DNA from: Paracoccaceae bacterium
Lineage (GTDB): Bacteria > Pseudomonadota > Alphaproteobacteria > Rhodobacterales > Rhodobacteraceae
Direction of reading: 5' to 3'
DNA: 12,803 nucleotides
Assembly (NCBI GenBank): GCA_003535335.1
Contig: DOHJ01000201.1
Span: forward strand, 1 to 12,803
The notes under the pieces were generated by a model. That model was not told the DNA's origin. It saw only the letters and a program-made list of their open reading frames with translations, and ran no database searches. The position numbers and the translations under genes were made by a program. Shown one piece after another: positions 7,142 through 12,803 of this stretch. Positions within the stretch are counted from its first letter, which is position 1; each line of letters begins with the position of its first letter.

Positions 7142-8296
7142 ATGCGACATAACACCCGTTCAGACCAGTCTATTTTTTATAGAAACCCAAAATCGTTCAA
7201 CCGATTCTCAGACCACGAAACCTTGCGCTATTGCCTTGGTGGCACACTTTACATGCCCTCTACCCGTTCTGTTGTCGACAAGCTCATCAATGGAAAGCTG
7301 ACTGATGTTTGCTCCATGGTCATGTGTTTTGAGGATGCAATTCAGGCGGAAGACCTGCAAAAAGGCGAAGATAATGTCATTGATCAGCTTGGCTATATGG
7401 CGCAGAAAATACGCGAAGGTGCGCTTGATAACGATGATGTGCCTTTGATTTTCTTGCGTGTTCGTAGCATGAAGCAGTTTGAAAGTTTCAGCGCGCGCCT
7501 AACGCCGGAGCTGGCAGATGTCTTATCCGGCTTTGTATTCCCTAAGTTTTATAGCGACAATTCCCATCAGTATCTGGATCTTCTGGTCGAACTTAACAAT
7601 CGGTTTGACACCCCGCTTTATGGTATGCCGATCCTTGAGGGGCAAAGCATTGCCTATCAAGAAACCCGCAGTGCGGAATTGCACAAGTTGCTGAATCTAC
7701 TGCGTAAATACCATAAATACATTCTGAATATCCGGGTTGGCGGTACCGATTTCTCCTCGTTTTTCGGGGTTCGGCGCGGAATCAGCTCTTCGGTTTACGA
7801 TATCTTGCCGGTGCGCGATGCGCTGGCCGATATCCTGAATTTTTTTGGTCGGGCAGAAGAAGATTACGTGATATCAGCCGCTGTTTGGGAGTATTTTCTG
7901 GCCTATAAAACGGACAATCTTAAAAAATTGATCAAAAAGAACCTGACCCGCTCATTGCAAACCCGTGATCCAATCCTGAACGATGCTATTGACGGGCTAT
8001 TATACGAGGTGGTGTTGGACAAGGCCAACGGCTTCGTTGGTAAAACCGTCATCCATCCGTCCCACCTTCTCTATGTTAATGGAATGCAGGCTGTTACCCG
8101 CGAAGAATATGAAGATGCTTTGCAAATTCTGGATACTTCGGGTGGGGTGATCAAAAGTGCAAAATCAAATAAAATGAACGAGATCAATCCGCATCGCAAT
8201 TGGGCCAAGCGCATTTCCCGTCTGGCAGATGCTTACGGGGTGATTGAGGATGAAAGCATGTATACCGAGCTGTTTAAAAGCGGACATTCCGACTGA
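7142..8296 (+). CDS. HpcH/HpaI (citrate-lyase-like) C-C bond lyase of the TerD-operon type
   Basis: A 384-residue TIM-barrel protein matching in wording and length the 'C-C bond lyase of the TIM-barrel fold' group (PF15617), relatives of citrate/malyl-CoA lyase. Landmarks are the opening GGTLYMPSTR (33-42), the metal/phosphate-site CFEDAI (62-67), FLRVRS (104-109), MPILEG (162-167), the VGGTDFSSFFGVRRG block (199-213), VISAAVWEYF (243-252) and the IHPSH motif (304-308). Its closest known setting is the biosynthetic module of TerD/tellurium-type stress operons, alongside phosphoribosyltransferase, ATP-grasp and HAD genes, none of which is visible here. It sits 23 nt after the aminotransferase with only a weak ribosome binding site (AGG near 7130). 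It could make or cleave an acyl precursor for decorating an aminosugar, or be a captured stress gene. The reaction is unknown. Confidence 0.8.
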   Translation: MRHNTRSDQSIFYRNPKSFNRFSDHETLRYCLGGTLYMPSTRSVVDKLINGKLTDVCSMVMCFEDAIQAEDLQKGEDNVIDQLGYMAQKIREGALDNDDVPLIFLRVRSMKQFESFSARLTPELADVLSGFVFPKFYSDNSHQYLDLLVELNNRFDTPLYGMPILEGQSIAYQETRSAELHKLLNLLRKYHKYILNIRVGGTDFSSFFGVRRGISSSVYDILPVRDALADILNFFGRAEEDYVISAAVWEYFLAYKTDNLKKLIKKNLTRSLQTRDPILNDAIDGLLYEVVLDKANGFVGKTVIHPSHLLYVNGMQAVTREEYEDALQILDTSGGVIKSAKSNKMNEINPHRNWAKRISRLADAYGVIEDESMYTELFKSGHSD

Positions 8297-8297
8297 T

Positions 8298-8531
8298 GAC
8301 AAGTGCCAGCACCCTATTGGTGGACGGGCCATAGCTGCGGCAATGGGGCAAACAGAGAAGAAATGAGGCGTTATTAGTATCGAAAATCGCCCCGCCAAAG
8401 TCACCATTGGCTTGCAGGACGGCCACCAGATTAACGCACGCGTTGATTTGCCAAAAGGCGAGGCTGAAAGAATGTCCGAAATGGCACTTGACCCGAACGA
8501 CAAAAAGCTGGACCTTCTTGATCTGCTTTAA
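8298..8531 (+). pseudogene. possible decayed C-terminal fragment of an MmgE/PrpD-family protein
   Basis: The 273 bp between the lyase and the next transferase hold no intact gene that I can support. One frame stays open except for a single TGA at 8364-8366. After it the frame reads ENRPAKVTIGLQDG, then INARVDLPKGEAE, then a stop at 8529-8531. The pattern 'RPAxV, DG, ARVDxPKGxxE' resembles the C-terminal end of MmgE/PrpD (2-methylcitrate dehydratase-like) proteins. No ATG, GTG or ribosome binding site starts this piece, and its last 18 or so residues do not look like the family. I read it as a relic, perhaps of a gene once grouped with the cassette. Chance resemblance over about 30 residues is possible. 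Confidence 0.33.
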
Positions 8532-8569
8532 GTGCCGTAACCACTGATTGGTGCCAACAATGATTTTCC

Positions 8570-9940
8570 ATGCCTGACAAGCAAGCCCCGTATTGGACCG
8601 GAATGATTTCCATCTGGCGAATTCGCGCAATTGCACGCCGTGTGTTTTGGCGGCTTTTCGATTGGATGGCGGGCAAGCGCAATCAAAGACGAGCTCTAGG
8701 CCATGTCTATAATAAGCTTGTCAGTTTAAAGCACTCAAACAGGCCTATCCGGGTCGGTTTCATCGTTTGTAGCCCCGCCAAATGGAGTGCAAACTCGTTG
8801 TTTCTTGCATTAAAAGACAACCCTGCCTTTGACTGCGGTTTTATCTGCTGCCTATCGGATACTGATTTACGTTTGAAAAAGCCCAAGCGGCGCTTGCAAT
8901 ATAATGGAATGCGCGAGTTTTTTGCTGCATTAGGACCGATCTGGCACGACCTATATCATGACAAAATGGACCGGATGCACGACCCCGCCAGCATTGATTG
9001 TGATATTGTATTTATCCAACAGCCATGGGGCATGCAAGATTTTCCTCGTCTCCTGTCAGGCCGAATTTTATCTGCCTATCTGCATTATGGGTTCGCAATT
9101 ATCAGCAATGACAGGATGCAATTTCAGCTGCCGGATTTCCATCGCTATCTCTGGGCCTATTTTGCCCAGACCGAGGCGCATGCGCGCACTATTAGTGCCG
9201 ATAAAAACGAAACGGTTTTGCTGCCCTGTAAAGTACAGGCTGTGGGCTATCCCAAGCTTGATGGCTACCTGATCCCAGCAAATAAAAATGCGGGGCACGG
9301 TTTGTGGCCCCGCTCATTGTCAAAGACACGAAAACGGGTGATTTTTGCACCCCACCATGCAGTTGGTGCCGCTACGTTAAACATGGCAACCTTTCATTGG
9401 TCCAGCCCAACTATTTTGGATTTGGCAAGGCAATATCCCGAAATGGATTTTATTTTAAAACCACACCCAAACCTCGCCCATGCCTATAAAAATCGAAAAA
9501 ACTACGGCGGGCAGAGCTATGAGCAGTGGTCCGTAACATGGAGAAACATGCCAAATTGCGGTGTTTTTGACAGCGGTTTGTATTTTGATTTATTTAACAG
9601 CTCGGATCTGATGATTACCGATAGTGGTTCTTTTCTAGCGGAATATTTACCAACTGGGCAACCGATTATCCGGCTTGTCTCTTCGGGTGCCCAGCCGTTC
9701 AACGCCAGTGGCCAGCAACTAAATGATGCGTTTTATGTCGCGGATGATAGCACCGGCCTACAGCAGGTTTTTAAGCAAATTGCGGTCGGGAAAACCGATC
9801 CTCTCGCCTCGGTTCGACAAGATAAACGCAGTCTCATCCTGCCTTTTGACAAACCCGCCGCCGAGATGATTATTGATAGTATTTCCGAGTGTATGGAAAG
9901 AGCCGGCCCAAATGATAGCCCAGATGCCAAATTACCTTAA
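8570..9940 (+). CDS. CDP-glycerol glycerophosphotransferase-like (TagF/TagB-type) transferase
   Basis: A 456-residue protein of two-lobed GT-B appearance. The C-terminal half carries family marks: VGYPKLD (225-231), VIFAPHH (257-263), DFILKPHP (293-300), FDSGLYFDLFNSSDLMITDSGSF in the 330s-350s, and LAEYLPTGQPIIRL (356-369). This set is typical of PF04464 enzymes, which move glycerol-phosphate or ribitol-phosphate from CDP-alditols, and of looser relatives that may use other donors. The N-terminal 40 residues are basic with Trp- and Arg-rich amphipathic character, suggesting peripheral membrane attachment. There is no convincing ribosome binding site for the ATG at 8570, and a later ATG (8603) is an alternative. 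It may add an alditol-phosphate or another substituent to the repeat unit. Its stop overlaps that of the convergent glycosyltransferase. Confidence 0.72.
   Translation: MPDKQAPYWTGMISIWRIRAIARRVFWRLFDWMAGKRNQRRALGHVYNKLVSLKHSNRPIRVGFIVCSPAKWSANSLFLALKDNPAFDCGFICCLSDTDLRLKKPKRRLQYNGMREFFAALGPIWHDLYHDKMDRMHDPASIDCDIVFIQQPWGMQDFPRLLSGRILSAYLHYGFAIISNDRMQFQLPDFHRYLWAYFAQTEAHARTISADKNETVLLPCKVQAVGYPKLDGYLIPANKNAGHGLWPRSLSKTRKRVIFAPHHAVGAATLNMATFHWSSPTILDLARQYPEMDFILKPHPNLAHAYKNRKNYGGQSYEQWSVTWRNMPNCGVFDSGLYFDLFNSSDLMITDSGSFLAEYLPTGQPIIRLVSSGAQPFNASGQQLNDAFYVADDSTGLQQVFKQIAVGKTDPLASVRQDKRSLILPFDKPAAEMIIDSISECMERAGPNDSPDAKLP
9937..9940. other. overlapping convergent stop codons in TTAA
   Basis: The plus-strand stop TAA occupies 9938-9940 and the minus-strand stop TAA occupies 9939-9937, so the palindrome TTAA ends both genes. 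No hairpin with a T-run is visible on either side, so the two converging transcripts have no obvious intrinsic terminator at the junction. Confidence 0.85.
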
Positions 9941-10689
9941 AATAGCCGGTAACGGATACCATAATAAGCGTAGTTGGCAAAATACCATAATGATTTTGTC
10001 AACGACAGTTTTTCATACTGCCGAAAGATACACCACATATCCAGTGCCCCGGCTAACTTGTTTGCCGATAACGAACCGCTTGCCACCCGATATACTGCCA
10101 GATCTTCATCAAGCCCCAGAGCAGGGCCGGTTTTGCGGATAATTTGTAACCAAAGTGCGAAATCATGCTGGCGCCACAATTGTGGCATCGGCCATTTTCC
10201 AATTAACTTGCTGTCGTAAATTACGGTCAGGCAGCCAATTACATTGCGCTTTAGCAAAGTTTCGTAATCAACCACAGCCATGGCCGACACTCGTTCTTTT
10301 AACTCACCTTGTTCTGAAAACCGGCTATATCCCGTAAAGCTCAGCTTTGCATTCCGCTCTTTCATAAAATCGAGCTGGCGCTGCAATTTGTCAGGGCACC
10401 AAAGATCATCGGCATCGAGAAAAGCAATGAACCGGCCTCTGGCCGCCTCCAACCCGTAATTTCTGGCGGCAGCAGCGCCCATATTACTGTCCATAGTCAA
10501 AAGCCGAATGCGCTTATCAGTACCCGATAGGCCAAGTGCAAACTCTGCCGTTCCATCTGCCGATCCATCGTCGACCAACAAAAGCTCCCAATCCTGATAG
10601 GTCTGATTGCGTACGGATTCTACAGATTGAGCTAAGCTGTGCTTGCAATTGAAAACGGGCATTAAAATTGAAACACTCAACTGGTTCAT
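9937..10689 (-). CDS. family 2 (GT-A) glycosyltransferase
   Basis: A 250-residue inverting glycosyltransferase of GT2 type. The N-terminus VSILMPVFNC (6-15) is the usual first strand and donor-base site. VDDGSADGT (39-47) contacts the nucleotide, and FLDADDLW (90-97) holds the metal-binding DxD. WRQHDFALWLQ, about 170 residues in, corresponds to the acceptor/catalytic-base region. The domain is complete, but the protein is at the short end for the family, with only a short tail (ANYAYYGIRYRLF) that may touch the membrane. It probably adds one sugar to the lipid-linked repeat unit at the cytoplasmic face. Donor and linkage cannot be read from sequence. It lies 180 nt downstream of galE on the same strand and may have its own promoter. 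No strong ribosome binding site precedes the ATG. Confidence 0.88.
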   Translation of the reverse strand: MNQLSVSILMPVFNCKHSLAQSVESVRNQTYQDWELLLVDDGSADGTAEFALGLSGTDKRIRLLTMDSNMGAAAARNYGLEAARGRFIAFLDADDLWCPDKLQRQLDFMKERNAKLSFTGYSRFSEQGELKERVSAMAVVDYETLLKRNVIGCLTVIYDSKLIGKWPMPQLWRQHDFALWLQIIRKTGPALGLDEDLAVYRVASGSLSANKLAGALDMWCIFRQYEKLSLTKSLWYFANYAYYGIRYRLF

Positions 10690-10793
10690 TCACATTTCTA
10701 TTCTGGCCTGTAGCAGTCCCTTAATCATCTGTAAAAAACCTTACAAAGTTACAAAACTTGCCGGGCAAAGGCTCCATGTTCGAGGCACAAACT

Positions 10794-10813
10794 ATTCTTA
10801 GGCGCATAAGAAT
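10794..10813. repeat. 7-bp inverted repeat between galE and the GT2 gene
   Basis: ATTCTTA (10794-10800) and TAAGAAT (10807-10813) flank a 6-nt loop. On the minus strand it lies 57 nt after the galE stop and is followed by AGTTTG, not a true T-run. It could be a weak terminator, an RNA-processing hairpin or an operator. The AT-rich stem argues against efficient termination. Confidence 0.3.
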
Positions 10814-10869
10814 GCAAGAAATATGTATCAAGATCAGACCATTCGAAAACCAGCATCGGTTGGTGATTT

Positions 10870-11877
10870 TTACATCTGTGCCGCATTCCAGCTAGAGGCA
10901 CACATTTCCAACAAACCAAATTCCGCTTTAAACCCTAACAGCGCAAAGGCGAGACTAACATCGGCGTAACAGCTTGCAATGTCACCGGCACGGCGCGGTA
11001 CGATTCGATAAGTCAAATCCTTTTGCGAGACTTTTTTAAAACACTCAATCATCTCTAGCACAGAATAACCATTCCCAGTGCCCAGATTAACTGTATGTCC
11101 CTCTCCGCTTTGCAACAGATTTTGCAAAGATAAAACATGCCCGCGTGCCAAATCCGTGATGTGGATATAATCCCGTAGACCTGTGCCGTCCGGAGTATCG
11201 TAATCATCGCCGTAAACCGTCAGATACGGATTTTGGCCCCGGGCAACCTCGAGCATTCGTGGCATCAGGTTTTCCGGTGGTGCGGCATTACCGCGCGGCG
11301 CTTGAAGCAACAAACCCGAAGCATGCGCCCCAACCGGATTGAAATACCGCAAAATCCCGACAGTCAGTTCTGGCTGCGCTAATGAGATTTGCGCCAGCAT
11401 CTGCTCGCCTACCAATTTGGTAAATCCGTAAGGGTTGGCAAAACTCAGAGTTGCGGTCTCAGGAATTGGCAAGCGTTGCGGCGTACCATAAACTGTTGCA
11501 GACGAGGAAAAAACAAATGTTTTAACCGAATATTTCTCGATTACCTCTAGCAGATTGATTAATCCAACGCAATTATTTTCAAAATAATCCAAAGGCCGGT
11601 GAACCGAATCTGCCACCGATTTCTTAGCGGCAAAATGGATTACCGCATCAAAATCATTGTCGGCAAACACCCGTTCAATCGCTGTTTTATCCAACAGATC
11701 ACCCTTTACCCAAGGTGCAGTTTGACCAGTAATACTGGCAATCCTTTCCGGTGTATCCTTATCTGCATTTGAAAAGTTATCAAAAATAAACGGTGAAAAT
11801 CCAGCCGCCTGTAGGGCTACAAATGTATGTGCGCCAATATAGCCCGCGCCGCCGGTTAGAAGAATTTTATGTGTCAT
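10870..11877 (-). CDS. galE: UDP-glucose 4-epimerase
   Basis: A 335-residue NAD-dependent epimerase interconverting UDP-glucose and UDP-galactose (possibly also the GlcNAc/GalNAc pair), supplying donor sugars for the polysaccharide. The NAD-binding GGAGYIG lies at 9-15, DNFSN at 33-37, SSSATVYG with the catalytic Ser at 124-131, and the Tyr150-x3-Lys154 pair in NPYGFTK. Further marks are LRYFNPVGAH, ENLMPRMLEVA, and YGDDYDTPDGTGLRDYIH, a nearly diagnostic GalE stretch. The C-terminus ends at WNAAQM, several residues before the 'NPxGY' end of most GalE proteins, a small truncation unlikely to abolish activity. It lies 95 nt downstream of the sugar transferase, probably in the same minus-strand unit, with a possible promoter in the gap. 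Confidence 0.95.
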   Translation of the reverse strand: MTHKILLTGGAGYIGAHTFVALQAAGFSPFIFDNFSNADKDTPERIASITGQTAPWVKGDLLDKTAIERVFADNDFDAVIHFAAKKSVADSVHRPLDYFENNCVGLINLLEVIEKYSVKTFVFSSSATVYGTPQRLPIPETATLSFANPYGFTKLVGEQMLAQISLAQPELTVGILRYFNPVGAHASGLLLQAPRGNAAPPENLMPRMLEVARGQNPYLTVYGDDYDTPDGTGLRDYIHITDLARGHVLSLQNLLQSGEGHTVNLGTGNGYSVLEMIECFKKVSQKDLTYRIVPRRAGDIASCYADVSLAFALLGFKAEFGLLEMCASSWNAAQM

Positions 11878-11892
11878 GAACCCACTTTAACA

Positions 11893-11922
11893 TTTATATT
11901 TAGCAACAGGGGAATTTTACAA
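11893..11922 (-). promoter_or_regulatory. candidate internal promoter upstream of galE
   Basis: On the minus strand TTGTAA (11922-11917) precedes TATAAA (11898-11893) by 18 nt, a fair sigma70 match. The start would fall near 11886, leaving only about 9 nt before the ATG at 11877. That is unusually short and barely includes the GTGGG ribosome binding site, so the call is tentative. Confidence 0.3.
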
Positions 11923-11972
11923 AAAGGAAAACTATAATTCACCTTGGGTACGTCCAGCATGAAAACAAACAG

Positions 11973-12686
11973 CTATAATCGCGTTTTAGTCCGACGGCTG
12001 AGTAAGCGACCGACCACAAAATACATGGTATTGCGCATAATGTAAATTTCCAATCGCATGTTCTGACGGTTGATATACTCCAGATCCCATTTCAGCTTGC
12101 GGGCAGTACCGGCTTCATCGGCAGTATACCCGTATTTAAGCTGGGCTAGCCCGGTTATTCCCGGCAGCACTCTTTGGCGACGCCCATACCCATTGATGCC
12201 TTTTTCATATTTTTTGTAGAAAGAAACCTGTTCGGGGCGTGGCCCAATAATCGACATTTCACCCTTAAGTACATTTATGATCTGAGGCACTTCATCAATA
12301 CGGCAGTCACGCATAAATGCACCTAAACGATTAATCCGTTTTGTCTCTTGTGTAGCAAACCGCGGATCACTATTTTTACCAACCATAGAACGGAATTTGT
12401 AAATGTTAAAGCGCACACCGTCTTTACCCACCCGTTCTTGAGTAAACAAGACCTCCCCCGGGTTTAGAAAGCGGTTCACGATAAACAAGAACAAATAAAG
12501 GAGCACCAGAACAGGCAAAAGCATAACAGAAATCAGAATATCTATGCTACGCTTGAAGAAGCGAAATGACAAACTGGGATGGATCACCGCATATTGACTT
12601 GCCTTTACGGCAACCGTTGGGTGAAGAACATCAGGGCTAAATTTTTCTATCGGCAAAATTTCTCTCTCACAGAATAGTATATTCAA
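11973..12686 (-). CDS. polyprenyl-phosphate sugar-1-phosphate transferase (WcaJ/ExoY-type initiating transferase)
   Basis: A bacterial sugar transferase (PF02397) of the short type, about 237 residues. It moves a hexose-1-phosphate from a UDP-sugar to undecaprenyl phosphate in the inner membrane and so starts repeat-unit assembly. Residues 45-50 (KRSIDI) lead into one hydrophobic segment (about 50-70, the re-entrant membrane helix). Then come LFTQERVGKDG (80-90), YKFRSM (96-101), CRIDEVPQIINVLKGEMS (128-145, with the catalytic Asp-Glu pair at 131-132), IGPRPE (147-152) and PGITGLAQ (175-182). The long N-terminal membrane domain of WcaJ/WbaP is absent, as in ExoY. The start is uncertain: TTG at 12686 has no ribosome binding site, while TTG at 12656 has GAGAGAA upstream, and GTG at 12587 would also keep the core. 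The sugar specificity (glucose, galactose or another) is not readable. Confidence 0.9.
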   Translation of the reverse strand: MNILFCEREILPIEKFSPDVLHPTVAVKASQYAVIHPSLSFRFFKRSIDILISVMLLPVLVLLYLFLFIVNRFLNPGEVLFTQERVGKDGVRFNIYKFRSMVGKNSDPRFATQETKRINRLGAFMRDCRIDEVPQIINVLKGEMSIIGPRPEQVSFYKKYEKGINGYGRRQRVLPGITGLAQLKYGYTADEAGTARKLKWDLEYINRQNMRLEIYIMRNTMYFVVGRLLSRRTKTRL

Positions 12687-12717
12687 TTTAAAATAATTTC
12701 ATAAAAATAACAACCTA

Positions 12718-12803
12718 TTAGAATCGTCCCATCAACCAAACATTGGCGAATTTATACATTATGAAAGCTAATGTTCCAATATTTCCTTTCCCAAGCATAT
12801 AAT
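12718..12803 (-). CDS. C-terminal tail of an unidentified gene (runs off the right edge)
   Basis: On the minus strand a frame open from the window edge ends at a TAA at 12720-12718. It covers 27 codons, with a hydrophobic aromatic stretch (GTLAFIMYKFANVWLMG) just before the stop. It lies 31 nt upstream of the earliest sugar-transferase start on the same strand, as expected for the preceding gene of an operon. A membrane or membrane-associated tail (flippase, polymerase or glycosyltransferase) would fit. Twenty-seven codons could also stay open by chance. Confidence 0.35.
   Translation of the reverse strand, partial: YMLGKGNIGTLAFIMYKFANVWLMGRF

Noticed and set aside
8165..8682. Three overlapping minus-strand frames over the 8297-8569 gap
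   Set aside because: They overlap real plus-strand genes at both ends, have no convincing ribosome binding sites and resemble no family. The plus-strand relic reading explains the gap slightly better.
10755..10770. TTGCCGGGCAA near-palindrome after galE as a terminator
   Set aside because: The usable stem is only about 4 bp with a 3-nt loop, and the following GTTTTG is too short a T-tract for a confident intrinsic terminator.
1..12803. Insertion sequence or integrase explaining the cassette between rmlB and rmlA
   Set aside because: I searched the cassette edges and gaps by eye for transposase fragments, terminal inverted repeats and flanking direct repeats, and found none that I could support.

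Overview
This 12.8 kb window looks like part of a surface-polysaccharide (O-antigen, capsule or exopolysaccharide) locus of a Gram-negative bacterium. An alphaproteobacterium of medium GC fits the style of the catabolic genes, but that placement is an impression from family resemblance, since no rRNA or other taxonomic marker is present. I see no tRNA, rRNA, CRISPR array, transposase, integrase or plasmid origin.

Layout. The left edge holds the first 19 codons of rmlB (dTDP-glucose 4,6-dehydratase) on the minus strand. A 420-bp divergent regulatory region follows (59-478). It contains a near-consensus sigma70 promoter facing right (305-333), a palindrome overlapping a candidate rmlB promoter, and a leader of about 139 nt with several potential hairpins. 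From 479 to 4889 a tight four-gene plus-strand operon encodes a TIM-barrel protein of the U32-peptidase-like type, an Ldh_2-family 2-hydroxyacid (or imino acid) dehydrogenase, a fumarase/adenylosuccinate-lyase superfamily enzyme resembling carboxymuconate cycloisomerase, and a PF04199 'cyclase' hydrolase. It looks like a small-molecule metabolic cassette lodged between rmlB and rmlA, genes that usually sit together.

From 5116 to 9940, still on the plus strand, come rmlA (glucose-1-phosphate thymidylyltransferase), a DegT/DnrJ/EryC1 sugar aminotransferase that overlaps it by 4 nt, a HpcH/HpaI-type C-C lyase of the kind usually found in TerD stress operons, a 273-bp gap holding a possible decayed MmgE/PrpD fragment, and a CDP-glycerol glycerophosphotransferase-like transferase. 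RmlA, RmlB and the aminotransferase together would give a dTDP-amino-dideoxyhexose. With no ketoisomerase visible, a 4-amino sugar such as dTDP-Qui4N is the simplest guess.

The right end (12803 to 9937) is a minus-strand run that converges on the plus-strand genes. It holds the tail of an unidentified gene, a WcaJ/ExoY-type polyprenyl-phosphate sugar-1-phosphate transferase (which starts a repeat unit on the lipid carrier), galE and a family 2 glycosyltransferase. The two gene runs meet tail to tail with overlapping stop codons in a TTAA.

The most interesting points are the metabolic cassette with its structured leader, and the solitary TerD-type lyase beside an aminosugar gene. The substrates of both are unknown.
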